The position numbers and the translations under genes are program-made. The notes under the pieces are model-generated. The model was not told the origin of the DNA, ran no database searches, and worked only from the letters and a program-made list of their open reading frames with translations. Shown here in pieces: positions 34,501-49,500 of a stretch of 64,000 bases of DNA. The number at the start of each line of letters is the position of its first letter. Positions within the stretch are counted from its first letter, which is position 1. The stretch is from Pagrus major (lineage: Eukaryota; Chordata; Actinopteri; Spariformes; Sparidae): the NCBI RefSeq assembly GCF_040436345.1, contig NC_133230.1, forward strand, positions 5,539,297-5,603,296, read 5' to 3'.

Positions 34501-37500
34501 TGAGTGTTATGTAGGGAGAGCTGAGCCGAGCTGCTTACTGCTGGCCAGTTGCAGAGCCAGACCATCTGGAGGAATAACTACCCAGAGCCACGCTGGATTC
34601 TGCTCTAACCAGAGACATTTACCAGCGGGAGGAGAGCTCAAAAGTGGATTTATCGTGTGACTTCAGCAGCAATCCGGGGAAGTGACCTCGATTGACAGGT
34701 GTTTATGTTCTGTAATGTTGACTACCGACTGGAGCTGGAGGGGAAATGTGCGTTACTTCATCAACGTAATATTGCAGAGGGGAGAGGGGAAAAAGAAGTG
34801 AGAGAACTGGAGTCTCTGGTGAGTGCTGAATGATGTCAGAGGTTGACCTGAATTCAAACACACAGACACACACACACCCTCGGTCCGTGCTGTTGCTAGC
34901 TTCCTTACGGCTAATGTACACTTCAATTATTGACTAAATAAACACTCGCACTGATGAAAATCTGATGTGACACACAAATGTTCATGGATGAGGTGATGTT
35001 TGATGATGACGTGAAGGTGCAATATGTAAGAATTTTAGTTTAAAACATTCAAAAATTAAGTAAAATTCAAAGAGTGTGAAGAAATAACAATTATGACTTA
35101 ATATCAATGAGCCTGAAAAAGTTAGCCACCCGGCACTCCAAAGCTTCTGTGCTAGCGATACCACCTCTCCCCCAGTGCTCCTAGCTCCTAGCAGGGCAGA
35201 GTATATACAGTATCTATGACAGGACCACTAGCTGCATGGCTAACTGAACTAACTAAGTGGACAGTTCTTTCATACTGCACCTTAATTAAGTTTATTCACG
35301 TTACGTTGTAGTCTCGTTTGCAGTCTTCCTTCCTCACTCTCTGTCTGACTCTCCTAGACAGTTGCAACCAAACCAAAACTACCTTGTGTAAACTTGGAGA
35401 TGATATAAGTACACATAAATGCAGACATTTAAATGCAGAAATGTTACATGTTATCCCTTTAAAATGTCTAAAAACTGATTTTGTTGAGTTGTTTAATTAC
35501 ATTTTCCCAAATGTTTCCAAAAATGTTGAAACCCAAACCAAATCCACAAGTTCACTCAAGGTAACAGTGAGTTTTTCCTGGTCGCTACAATTTCTGGGAG
35601 AGAGTCCGAGAGGGAGGAAGGAAGTCGGCGGAGGAGACTAAAAGAAACTTGAATAATATCAAAACACCTTGAACACCTCTTCCTGAGTTCGTAGATAGAT
35701 TTTCATTTGCAGTTGTGATTGTTTTGCGATGAAAACAACAACTCCAATGATCCCAAGCTACTTACTGTATGTGCTTTGTTTGGTTGTGATTGAGAGAAAA
35801 TGACACATTGTGCGTTTAAATGTTTTGGTTATAATAATGCCTGAATCTGTGCATGAAATAACACAGAAACTAATAGTGTGACAAATATTTGAAGGGAAAA
35901 TGAAAAACTTTAGCTCATCAGAGTTACACTTTCTAGGTAATTCTTCTAGGGCACCCACCAGCAAGCTAAAAAAATAATAATTTCAGACGGTGACTGGCAG
36001 CTAAAATTGGCAGTAGAGTATAAAGGTGTGTGGGTATGTATGTGTGCGAGGCTGCTGGTGAAATCTGATAAATTGCCGTTTCAGATCTGGGAGTTGAAAG
36101 TGTCAGAGCACCAAAGTATGCCATCAGCTCAGATAAATGTCTCCGACACAGACAGAGGAGATGGGGGGAATGATTTTGTCTGTCTGACTGTGAAAATGAT
36201 TAAAGAAAGGAGCTCTCGGCTGTAGTGTGAAATTTCCAACATAATATTCACTTCATTTCTTGGTGGACTAAGTGTCCGGCCTCTGATAGAGAAATCTTTT
36301 CATCACACTTTCTGCTTCATAGTTTGTTGTCTCTGCAAACTTGTGAATTCACAGTCTGGGTTTTTCTGCAGTGGACAGAAACAGCCTGTGGTCTTAATGA
36401 TCATATTTAGTGTTGTAGTGGAAAGCCTTGAACGTAGCTTAAACTCATTATTGTTTTTGGGAAATGTTTATCTATCTATATGTTTTCAGTTTTAAACTAC
36501 ATTCAAACAATTCTTCTTAAGACTGTCAAACATACTGTAAATGTATTATGACTATATATATATTGTATATATATAAGAGCAGTTGTTTGTGTTGATGGTT
36601 TACCATGTGGCGATTACCGACTGGAGTCCGTCCCTGCCTTTTACTCGCTGCTACATATCTGACTGCATCGACTCATCAGCAGCAATGAGATCATTAGCTA
36701 CTGGAGCCAGACCACATTCAGAGGCAGCAACACTTTCTTTAGGCCAGACCTTCACTTCCTCCATGCCCCTTGCTCTGTTGCCACGGTGATGCTGTCTCCA
36801 CACACTATAATCTCTCATAGACCCTCATGTGACCCTGCTCTCTCTCCCTCTTCCTCTTCTATTTGTCTCTCTCATATGTCATGACTCTCTCTGGTGCACT
36901 GATGCACATTTTCATCTTATATTCTTGCTTTCTTTTTTTTGGATGTCTTCCCTAATTGCTTCACTGTCTTTTTCTCTTCCTGTAAAAGCTAGACTGTGTG
37001 TTTTAGACACCACTTGGGATACATTTTATTTATCAAGTTTGCGTCATGTCAGTAAGCAGAGCACAAATATTCTTACATTAACACACTCTGTCTTCTTGTT
37101 TGTCTTACACTTGCACAGATCCACCAAGACACACCCAGGGCCTGTCGTGCACATCAGTGATAACCCCATGGATGAAGGAAAGGTAACTGATAGTTGACCA
37201 CAACATGTGCTGTGGAACAAAGATACAGACACTTTTCTTTTCTAATGTAAACTGTACAGTTTTGTGAACCAGTCAGTGTACTTTCCTCTTCTCTGTGGAT
37301 AACCGCTCCTGTGCACATGGCACAATGTCAATACGGCTTGTGCAACTACAATGGAGAATGATCGTGGAACATCTTCAGCTAATTGAAATATCAATGATAG
37401 ACATCAGAATGTGGTGTGAAAATCAAAGAGAAAATGTTTCTTCCCCGACTAAAGGCTTACACAAACGTTCCACAATGTTACACAGAGAGTGTCATGGCAG

Positions 37501-40500
37501 AGGAGACAGAGACACTGATTGTTTTTTTGTATTGACAGTAGCATCATTAGACCAGAAAGCACTGGATATGAATGCAGAATGCATGCTCACCACTGAATGG
37601 ACCTAGTAGCAAACTATTCTTTGACAAATGTTTATGCCCATAAACCATTCTTTGATTGAATGCAACAGGTTAATCCTGCTAACATGAAGTTATTTTTCTT
37701 TTTTCTATTATATTTACTTGAACTTCTGCAGGCCTAAAATGCCTGACTTCACAGCAGCTTTTCTAAAAAATTGTGATGTATTTAATCATTTTTTGCAAGT
37801 GGAAAATAACTGCAATTTTATTTTTTTAATTTTACATTTTTTGGTATAATCACCCACAAACATGCTCTCAATCTCAGATTTCACTACACATCACGTGACA
37901 TATTGAATAAAGCTTTCACACTTGTCTTTTAAACATTTTTCTTAAGAGTTTTGACTCCTGAACTTATCTGGATGCAACAGCCTCAGTGACTTCTCTTTTT
38001 TTTTTTTTTTGTCTTTTTTCTCCAAGTTTCAGTCATTCTCCAGGTCTGCTGTGCAGTAGAAACATCTGACTTAATTACTTTTGTTTTTGCTTCACCACAA
38101 CATTGCACGTGGTGCACAACCATTTACCCCAGCTTTTGTGAAGAACATTAGGGAATTTCCTTGCGCAGTCTTAGGCAGACATTTTTGTTTGGAAATGTGA
38201 GACATTTGCGTGATGTCTGTAAATTCACAACCAGAAACAAGGAAGTGAGTTTGAGAATGTACATGTCTGACTCAACTTTTGATTGGTAACACTACATTTA
38301 TTGGTCAAATTCACAAAATGTTGCAATGATTGGACAAAATTGCGAAGTATTCTGGTAAAAACATAGCAAGTCATTAAATTAGTTGGTATTTACATATTAG
38401 AAGTATTTTAAGTTTTCATTTGATTTTTAGTTTAGTTTTTATAAGTTTATTGTAATTATAAAATTATAATATTATAAAGTTACTATAATATTATTTCAGT
38501 CGACTAAAATGTTTTAGTTTTTAGTTTAGTTTCAGTAAACGTTGTTTTGTTGTCAAAGTCCCTGTGAACATGACAGGCAGTGATGATAAAGTCGTGTTAA
38601 CTCCAGGCTGAGTTACATGTGTCAAATGTGATTTCACAGCAGTGGTCTGAGCTTTGCTTTGTTCCTCTTGTTATTGCAGCTTCTGATTGGATTTGAGTGT
38701 GGGGTAGTGGTGTTGTGGGACTTGAAGTGCAAAAAAGCTGACTACCGCTACAATTATGATGAGGTAAGGCATTATTTCCTTTCTGCTCGCTTCTTGTGAG
38801 AGTATTCGTTAGTTTGTTGACCCTTTGACCTGAAACATCTGCTCATTGGGACCCTTTTAGATTTTGTCTCATGAGCTTCCATTTCAGATGACTTTTGTTG
38901 TTGTTTACTAGACAGTGAAGCTGCTGTTGGTTCTGGTCTTGTCAGTGGGATTTGTTGACAGTAAGAAAAACATAATAGAATAATCCAGCATTATCCTTTT
39001 AAACAGGTTGCGCACAGAGCTGCTACAAATCTTCTTAGTTATCGTTGAACAGCTGTAAAATTAGCATGTGCTTTATCCACCACGCACTAATGACGTGCTG
39101 CTGTTTGTGTTTCAGGCGATCCACTCAGTCGCCTGGCACCATGAGGGTAAACAGTTTGTTTGCAGCCACTCCGATGGCACTCTGACCACATGGAATGTAA
39201 GAGCTCCAGCCAAGGCTGCACAGATCATCACACCACATGGTAGGAACTGTTGTACACACACACTGTAGCATTGTTAATATACACACACGCACAGGCAGGC
39301 ACGCTGGAGAGAAGCCAAGTATGTCTTTAAAAGCACATATTGTGGCTCAAAGTCCCTCCGATCTTAAGAGGTGTGACTCGTGTATAAAACAGATGGGTGG
39401 TGGCGGCACGTCCACGCCTGTACAGGAGCATCCACCATATGTGCAGCGTTTGTGCAAATTAAGGGTGCGTTTGTAAATCCTAGTTGATGCTCTACACTAC
39501 AATGAGAGCGTGGCTGTTCAAAGTAATAGAGTCTGCTCTTTCTGTATGAATCAATAAACGGCCCAACTGTCTGAAAATGGCTGAAAGAACAACTTCCCTA
39601 TCGATGTGTACTATTAGACAGAATGTAGCACCTCTCGTGCAAGAGCTGGTTGTCGACCGTGAGGAGGATGACAAAGTTAAAGATGATAAGACTTGCTTTT
39701 TTCAAAATTAGCTTTCAGTTTCGAGCATTGAAATCAAAAGCATGATCAGTGATACTTAATCGCGTGCGTCTCAAGAAAGAAAAAGAAAAGAAAACCATCA
39801 ACCACAATGCTAACTGATAGCGGAAGTAACTCATCTGAGAATATGGGCTTTTTCTTTTTCAGAGACCCTTTATTGATTTGTTTGCGGAGAGGGTCTCATG
39901 AGGGAAAAAGTGAGCTGAACAGGCCTGATAACACTGCCAGAGATCCTTTATTGACATGTTCAGGAAAATGGTTCACTTGGGATATATTTGAGAAACCAAA
40001 CTCAGTAACAAACTGAATTTCTGTCTTTTGCTGTCAATTATTGAATCCCAGAAGAGTGGTATTTTTTTGTTGTTTTGGCGTCTGACATTTGAACTTTCCT
40101 TTGCTGACCTCTGTTTTTTTCCCATTTGACCTCCATTAGGAAAGCAGCCCAAGGATGGAAAAAAGCCAGAACCATGCAAGCCTATCCTGAAGGTGGAATA
40201 CAAAACAACAAGGGCTGGGTATGTGTGATGGTAACACCCATCCTGTGTCTCAACGACTCTGGTTTAAAATCCATATCCTGTACTGAAAGTGGCCTTTCCT
40301 GTTTTTCTATCACAACAGCAGCATGCGTCTAACAGGCCAGTCCTGTGGACTATGTCCTGCTGCTGATGGAAATTAGGTGGAAAGCTGTCTAATAATTATT
40401 TCTATGCTCTCATGGGCTTTGTTTTGTTGTGATCATTAGTTAATGATCATGACAAATGATTTGTTGTTCCATTAATCACATTTTGATGATCACTATTAAC

Positions 40501-43500
40501 CCAATTATCTTTGTCTGAAGAGAACACGCTTGTTACGTCAAGGTCATAAAGGAAAAGACAGAACTTTCCTATAAAAACATGACATAAAAAATTAACTGTT
40601 TCACCGAAGCTGATCTAATTATCCCTCACATTTTTTCAGGTATTAGAGGACAGGGATTAATATAGTTGTCATTATAATTAAAAAGTAGGCTCCTCCCTTC
40701 ATAGATGCTCTTGAAATGGGGGCGAAGAATCTCCAGAGAATGCAGTAAAAATGTTGGTGTCCCTCTTCAGCCATTTACCACTGACTGGACCTAGTAGCTT
40801 CTCACAACAAGCTGAAATGTATTGAATAAGCAATTAAAATGCGTGTGTGTGTTTCCTGAACCCAGGGACCCATTCCATGTCCTGTCTGGAGGTCTGTCTT
40901 ACGATACAGTGGGGAGGAGAGCCTGTCTGACTGTGATGCATGGGAAGAGCACTGCCGTCCTGGAGATGGACTACCCCATTGTAGACTTCCTAACGCTGTG
41001 TGAAACTCCATATCCAAATGGTGAGCTGCAACACTCGCCCTGGGCAGGTTTAGTCTCAGTATTAGCTAAATGAAATGACATCCTTGTTAATTTCATGCTG
41101 TTTTTGTTTTTTATGCCAGACTTTCAGGAGCCTTATGCTGTGGTGGTCCTCCTCGAGAAGGATTTAGTTGTAATAGACCTTGGACAGATTGGGTAATTAT
41201 TCTGCTTTCTAAATATAGAGCGTTGTTGGTATGCATCAAGGAATATGGGTATTGGAGATCAAGCACGCTATAAATAGGCAGCATGCAAGAAATACTGCTA
41301 ATTGTTAATGATAATGATCATTTCAGTCAGAAATGTGTGACTCAGACGTTTCAGACTCAAATAAATGAACAGGATTAATAAACGGATTGGTCAGTCAGCC
41401 AGAATATTCAAAGGCATCGACTGGCAGCAAGCAAGTTGTCATTTTCATCTCCAGTTGATGGACAAGTGCGGATACTTTGAAGATGTAGTGTGTTTCAGAT
41501 CTGACCTCTTGCGCATTATCTTGACAGGTACCCAATATTTGAGAACCCATATCCTCTGACTATCCATGAGTCACCAGTGACCTGCTGTGAGTACTTTGCC
41601 GACTGCCCTGCTGAACTCATCCCTGCACTTTACTCTGTCGGCAGCCGGCAAAAGAGACAAGGTTATAGCAAGAAGGTAAACGACTCATCTGTGTACATGT
41701 ACTTTTTATGCTATTAAACTGGTAACACAACGGTAAGATGCCTGCAAAAAAAAAAAAAAAAAAAACAGTTTCATATAAATACATTTCTAAACTGAAGGTG
41801 TGTTTTGTCCTTTTCTCAGGAGTGGCCCATTAGTGGAGGAAACTGGGGTCAAGGCACTCAGAGTTATCCAGAGATCATAATCACTGGGTTAGTGACTAAT
41901 TATTAATGAATAAATGAATCAATCAGTTTATTTTGATTCACGACTATTATTCAAATACAAACATGGTATTGTCACATACGAATGATCTCATATTCTATTG
42001 TTTTCTTTATAGACATGCTGATGGGTCGATCAAGTTTTGGGATGCTTCTGCATGTGAGTATTTTTATTTGTTTCATTCAATTTATATGTAGGGAGGTATG
42101 TACAATATTTTTGGACACTGGACGTTGGCCTTCAGAAGTCATATTGCAGGGAACAGTTATGAACGTGTTATTTTCCTCATTAGGTTAATTTTTAGGCTAT
42201 ATCGCAATGTACAATACATATCTCTATTTTGAAATATCCTCAAAAGCACTTCATAAACTGGGTGTTAAAATCAAATGTTACAATATTTTCAATGTTATGT
42301 CCAGGCCTATATTAATGATAACATTAAGTGGCACATTCACAAACATTTGCTTATTATTTACATGGCCATAGTAAGTTTTTAGGTAGCAGGCTATGGTGCT
42401 GAAGCATGTGCATACACAACAGTATCATCTGCATAAAAACATCTCCACTCTCTGACACTGTTGTACAACCGTTGTGCACTTGTGCTGCCTGGAACTACAG
42501 TATATTATTGACCTAAGCACACAACCTCATGCTGCTCTGATCTGATCACAGTCACAGAAACATTAACTGAAGGTAGTTTATCTTTCTAACTTCGTTTTTT
42601 TTCACTCTCCTCAAAGTTATGCTTCAAGTGCTGTACAAGCTGAAGACTGCCAAGGTGTTTGAGAGGGCTCGCGGTAAGGAGGAGAAGCCGAGTGCAGATA
42701 TAGTAGAGGAGGACCCATTTGCCATCCAGACCTTGTCCTGGTGCCCTGAGAGCAGGATGCTCTGTGTGGCCGGGGTGTCTGCTCACGTTATCGCCTACAG
42801 GTTCAGCAAACAGGAAATCACTACTGAAGAAGTGCAGGTGGGTAAACGATCATCATCCATCACAGTGGGTGTTTAGAAACACACAGAATTACAGTTACTA
42901 TTATTCAAATTTAGCCTTGAAAACTATCTTACAGCAGACAGACCCTGATCCTTTGTATTTTATTTAATTTGTTTGAATAGTTGTAAAGTTCAGGGAATAA
43001 ACAGTTCTGGCATGATTTTATCCAAGGCCAGAAGAGATACAAGTATGTTGAGAGGTGATTGTCGACGTGCCAAAAAACTGCAACTTATCTCTTGTTTGTA
43101 GCTTTTGGAGGTGCGAATGCAGGGCGAGTTCAACGATGGGGACTCCCCTGACCCGGGAGGGGATCAGACCCCCACCCAGCTCACCCCGGGAGCTTCCTCC
43201 AGCCCTCAGGAGAGCGAGCCTCTCGCCCAACCCTCCACAGGCAGCAACTCCTCTGATGGACCGCGGGACAATATACCATGCCTGCAGTAAGGACAATTTC
43301 TTTTTCGCTAGAATTGGGATCAGTTATTTAGGTCATTGTGAAGCAGGTTGTCACTGAACAGATAAAAACTGAAGGCAAAAAGATCATTAAACTAAGTAAT
43401 GTAGTCATCTATTCTCTCCTCTCAGTCAGCTGCTCAATCCTTCATCAGCACACCAGGGGAAAATAATCCTCCTTATAAAAAATATTAAAAATGATGAGAG

Positions 43501-46500
43501 TGTTTTGACAGTAAAATTGTGGAAAGGGGAATAACAATAATAAAAAGTGATGATATTGTCAGTGGGGCTGATAACTCATTCCAGCATGTCTCATCCTGCT
43601 GTGTGTTTAATGCAGGGTGCGGAGCTCCCCGCTGAAGCAGTCTCCGGGCTACCAGGTGGAGCTGGTGATCCAGCTGGTGTGGGTGAGCGGGGAGCCACCT
43701 CAGCCAATCACCAGCCTGGCTATCAACTCCTCCTACGGGCTGTAAGTCTCTACACCACATGTACACTTGATCACATCACTTTATGCCCACACTTGTCTTG
43801 ATAGTGGTGGTTATCCCCGTCCAGCAGCTGTTTTTGTGCTAAATTTGTGTTGCCTCAAGGTTCTTAAATTACTTCCTGTCTCACAGACAGCAGCAACCAT
43901 TTATATCCTGCAACTGTAAATAAAGCCTGCCTGTAACATAGCTCTGAAAACTGACCTCCCAGTGGCCACAGGAGATATTGTCTGCATGATCCTGTTCAAT
44001 TGAATCTAAGGTGAAAACCATATTCGAGAGCATTAATTCCTTTGAGAGTGGAAAGATAAGGCTTCTGCCTGTCACGTCATCATGTTGTACGCTTGTGAGG
44101 TTGTCGTTATGTTACATGTACTGGTGCCATGGAGTGACACCAGAGGAGAAGAGAAGCTGGTTGATTTTTCTGACACAGTTTAATAATTTTACTGATCATG
44201 ACGGTAGTCGGTGGCTAAATTGCATTGTGGGTCATGTAGGCAGCAGATATAAAATTGATATGGAAGAACCAGAGATATCACCTTTTTTGTTTCCATGCAT
44301 TCTTCTTGCTTTTCAAAACCTGGTACCTACATTACCCACAGTGCAACTTAGCCGCTGAGTGACATCACTGGAGCCAATTTATCAGATTACATGCAGCTTC
44401 CTCTGGAGCCACAAAAGGCTATATACTAATTTTTTCACCTATGCTCCAGTACTCTCCAAGACCTGTAAACACACTTAAATGTGTAAAATTGGTGGAGTTT
44501 AAGAAATATTTTGTTTATGTTTCCACATTCAGAATCATGTTCTTGTCTTGTCAGTATTTCTTGTGTTTATTTAGTAAACTTAGTGTACAGATTTTAAGAA
44601 TATGCAGCATTTGAAAATAGTCGAAAATACCAATGTAAGCACTGGCGCGGACCTTCTCCATTGCAGAGTTCAAAGGGTTAAAAGTAAAAATAGCATCCAA
44701 ATCCTGACTCCACTGTGTTCCTCTTCCCTCCTGTGTTTCAGTGTGGTGTTTGGAAACAGTAACGGTCTGGCTGTGGTGGACTACCTCCAGAAAACTCTGC
44801 TCCTCAACATGGGCACGTCGGAGCTTTACAGCCCATCTGACCCCTACCAGAGGCAGCCTCGCTCCCCACGCAAACAAAGACAGCCCTCTGGAGGTGAGCT
44901 GCACTCCAACATTTTACTGTTGGTCACTCTCTGTAGCTCAGTACCAGCCCTCACATTATTAACCTTGAAATAAATGCTTTATATATTCAGTACAATTAGC
45001 AGTTAGCTGACTCTGGTTCTGGCTGTTGAGCGGTGGGTTGGGGAGGCAGGGCTGACAGTTGGCAGCAGCCTTGACTTCACACCATGAGCACCGCCCCCTG
45101 CAGTAGCTCCTGTCCCTCAACAGGGGGCATCACTGACAGATTCTCCATCTGTTCAGTTGGACGGACCAGAGACAGTGGAGCATGCGTGTTCATGATCCGT
45201 GCAGTCAGAGCGACTACTGCGATAAAACAACACATAGTTCACATTTATTTGCTTGCTGTTTCTGACATGTCTTTTGTTTTTGTCTCTGTCTTATCATCCT
45301 GTCGTTCACTGTTTCTGTTCATTCTTTTCAGTCTCAGTGGTCTGATGTTAGATTCAAGACTCTTAACTGAATCCTCTGCCATTAAAAGCAATTTTTATTT
45401 CTGATAGATGTATTTTTTTCTAGTCATATAGTAAAAATATATCTAAAAATTCACCTGTAGTGTTTCCCCTAACAATAATTAGAAATCCAGCAACAAGCCA
45501 CTGAGACTCTTCTTCTTATAATTTTGCACTTCTGATGTCCATTAATTTTTCTGATTCACTGTTTTTCACTGTCGATCTCTCTCTGTGATTAAGACATTCC
45601 ACCTAAGATGTCTTGCATGTCCAGACTTTCTAACTTGTATATTGAGTCTATGAAAAAACTTCGCCCATCTCATGTCAGTAAGTTATGTTGTGTCACGATT
45701 TCTTCCTCCCCCTACAGTATCATTTCTTTCCTCCAAGCCTTCCCCTTTTCTCGATCCCTGATTTTGATGTAGCGCCCCCAAAGCCCCGAAGCTCACTGTT
45801 GGCTTTTTAAAAAAACATCAGCAGTAAACTGGGGGGGAATTTTGAGACTTTGGCGCACTTGATCAAAATCAGGTAGTTTATCTAAAACCTTTATTTAAAC
45901 CCTGCCTCCTATTTTACTAGATTAAATCTTCTGACAGCTTGAGTCAACAGATTTGTTCTAGATCTGTGCATTGAACTCAAGTGTGGCTTATTTACTACAC
46001 TGCATTGGTAGCTGTCCCTGCCTGTTTTCAGATAGGTGACCCTCAATTATTTCCACGTAGGAGTTGGCATAGCTTTAGTAAAACTTGCTAAGAGTAGTCC
46101 ACGTTTAGGACTAATTCTGCCATGTTTAATTACAACCTTTGTGGCTCCCACAGCTCTCTGTGATTCCAATGATGGGTCCAACACCTCAGAGGATCGCTGC
46201 AAATCTCCCACTTCAGGTAAGCCTCCCTAAAGCTTGAGTGCTTCATACAAAGAAAAGACACTTTAAATTTTAGATAACATCTTGTTCAAATGCTGCCATC
46301 TGTCACGTAGGATCTACCTCACCTTGCAATTCAGATGATGAAAGAAAACAGAGGTTCATAGAGAAGGGTACTGTATAGTCAAGAGCTGCATGTCCCCTCA
46401 CATTTAAGCATTTTAAAATGGCTGCAGTTGTCTGATTTGTCTTTTTGAACCTCATTTCCAGTGAAGTCTAAAAGCAGACGCTTTTCCAAGACGGTTGCCA

Positions 46501-49500
46501 ATGACTTTGGTAGTGTATCATCCAGACGTTATTCTCTCTGATTACACTCGCTCGCTCTCTCTCTCTGTGAATGACAGCGTTCTAACCACACTGTGCCTTA
46601 ATCCACCGTCAATCTGTGCATCTTGTGCCAATGAAAGAAAGACGTGAGCTCAAGAAATGGATTCTTTACTAATCATATGGTTCTGGGGGGGTTTGATTTG
46701 TGAAATTAATCAGGATTCTTTACCAAATGCATGACAGGAGATCTTTTTCGAATTTCAGGCCTCAGATTTTCTATGCAGATTTTTGTCAGAAAGCCTCGGG
46801 CTGCTGCTAAAATATTATGCTAAATTGGCAAATGTTACTTTTCCTACTAATTCGAAAGCATAGAAAATCTGCGTTATGCCTTATTCTTTACAGTACTAAT
46901 GTCTAACCGTGTCACTTAAATGTCTAAGTGTATTATTTCCCTCCGACTGTAGACACTTGCTGTCTGTGTTTCTGATTCCAGGGATTCAGTGTTAACTGTT
47001 TAGCTACCCACTGATTTTTTCCTCCTCCCACTCTCTTGGCATAACTATGTTCACTGAATTGCAATTACCTTTTTTTCTTGTCTGCCTCTTGCTTTGTTTG
47101 ACATTACAGGCCCTCTGGTTGTCTGTGATGCCTCTAAGCCTCATTTGTATTCTCAGGGTTCCTCTAAGGGTGGTTATAGACTGCAACAGGCAACTTTTGA
47201 GGTTTTATATTTTGGATTGGCAACAAGCCTGGTAGCAAGCAAGCAGCGTTAAAAGCAACAGCTAAAAATCAAGTGAAATGTTTTTGGACTCAGAATATTC
47301 TTCTTATAAAGATAAGTCTTGTGAGCATAACGTAGAAAATGCATGTATATCCTCCACAGTTGTCCTTCAGTGTGTATCACCACCCTTAAGAATGACTCAA
47401 TCAGTTCACAGTTCAAACAATGTCACAGCTTACTTAAATGATGATTATGGAATCTTTGATTGTAATTTATTTAAAGTATCTTTTTTCACTTTTAGCCATC
47501 GATACAATAAAATAGTAGTATTTGTTTCTGTTGCAGCCAAGATGTCACGGAAAATTAGCTCGTCTAGTGAAAAGCCAGACATGGGTAAGCCAAAAACTGC
47601 TGAATTTTAGCTTCCAAGAATCTTTACATTTTTTTCTACAGGTTTTCCTTTTGGCAGCTGCTTTGTTTTCAGTTCACAGCTGAAAATTATATCTGTGAGA
47701 GTGCTCAGTCCAGTCGCCAGAATAAAATGTTGGCACTGTACATTTCTGCAAACCATGGATACGTTACGTTTCATAGATACTTTACGTGTATATGAGCTTT
47801 TTTCTTGGCAGGAGACAGAGGGAATGATGGTTTTTAATTTCACTTGGTGAGACGGCTACAGGGCAAAAAAAACGGTACATTTTGCAGCTGTCTTTGTGGC
47901 AAGTGTTTTAAGCGAGATCGTAAGCATATCATTGTCACAACAGGAAATCGAAACATTAAGACACTTAAAGTTTCACCACATCCGAGGTTTGCAGCAGTGT
48001 ACAATGACAACATTTATTCTGGCGATTGGTTTGAAGAACTGCTTATTGTCCAAGCATGTTGTGTCTAAATATGAGACTCCTTCTATCTTGGGATGCTTTA
48101 ATGTACGCTGAGTCGAACTTTGTTTGCACTGTGAGCAGAGGACAGGTCCCAACGATGGCGCTCTCTCACATATAAGAAGCAAAATTGTTACGTGATGGAA
48201 GGCAAGCGGGCAGCCAGGATGAGCCTGAAGGCGGCCGTTTGTAGAACTAAGTCAGCCCCCAACTCCTGTGAGTGGACCGGCCGCGGTCTGACATGGTCTG
48301 AAGTGGGATAACTGGTACTAACCCCCACCACTGCTGGGGCTTTTATTCTGAATGGGTTGACATGTGACACTAATCTTCTCACAGTGACGGTTTCATTCTG
48401 TCTGAGGATGCTCCACTGTTTTGACTGCACTCGGGTGTTAAAAATCCTGCTTTTCTTGTTTGCAGTTTTTCCTTGTGAAGGACACACATGACGGGCTGTT
48501 TGCTTTAGCCTCCCTCTCTGTGTCGCAGATCTTTTTCGTGTTTCTGTCGGGATCCCTCGTTAGCTTTTTTAAAGAGGGTAAAAGCTTGTGTTTCAGCTGC
48601 CGTCAGCGCAGTAATGAGGCATGAATAATTCTTGCTCCTTAAATACCAGCTCTTCCTTTGGAGTCCCTGTAGTACTACAAGCATATCTTAAGCATTTTTT
48701 TTTTTTTCACATTGAGAATGTTGTTGTTAAATTTAGCTGCAGAAAGGTTACATTCTGCGAACAGTTTAAAGAAAAGAAACTGTGCAAGAGCTTCTCAATG
48801 TCAAAAAGCTTTTTGGTGCAACTTACGGCAGCAGGACATTGCTCTAACATGTTACCTGAGCTTTGAGCTGGTGGATTTTATGCCAGTAACAGCTGTTATT
48901 CTGCTTTTTGCCTCTTATAAACTTTCTTTTTGCATACACTGTTTCCTCATTCTCTTATTTTGTGCTCCTGTCCTGCTGTCCAGATGCCAAGGATAACTCA
49001 TTCACCCGCTCACGTAGTTCAAGTGTAACCAGCATAGACAGAGAATCTCGAGAGGCCATCTCCTCCTTTCACTTCTGTGAGAGTTACCCCAGGAAGAATG
49101 ACAGCGTGATCAGCCCCTGTCTGCTGGTGGGGACCACACAGGGCACTGTGATGATGGTGGCTCTCAGCCTGCCGCCCGGTGGGGACCAGAGGCTGCAGCA
49201 ACCGGTTGGCATTTCCTCCTGTGGTAAGACACTGAACTGAACTTGGTTAAGAAACAACAGTACTGGACTTATCTCCTACACCTGTCTACAGTGCAGTCAC
49301 CACTCCAAGCCTCTTAAAAATCGCTCATTCCTAACAAACTGGAGAATACTAGCTATTTGCAGCAGGGGTTCAGACATCAGAATGACTCTTTCTGGCCTGA
49401 AATGTCTTAATGTTTTCTTGCACTGTGAAGAATCGTTAAAATTAAGGAAGGAAGTGTTGGTGGGGCGAGACAGAGGGAAATTGTGTTCACTTGAACAAGA

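Noticed and set aside
45084..45404. Open frame of 106 codons in stxbp5 intron before the cassette
   Set aside because: No acceptor and donor with the required phase, and the peptide has no resemblance to tomosyn linkers.
47827..47840. Tiny exon-like stretch GAGACAGAGGGAATGATG between exons 22 and 23
   Set aside because: The acceptor GGCAG is fair but the following GTTTTT is a poor donor, and exon 22 joins exon 23 cleanly without it.
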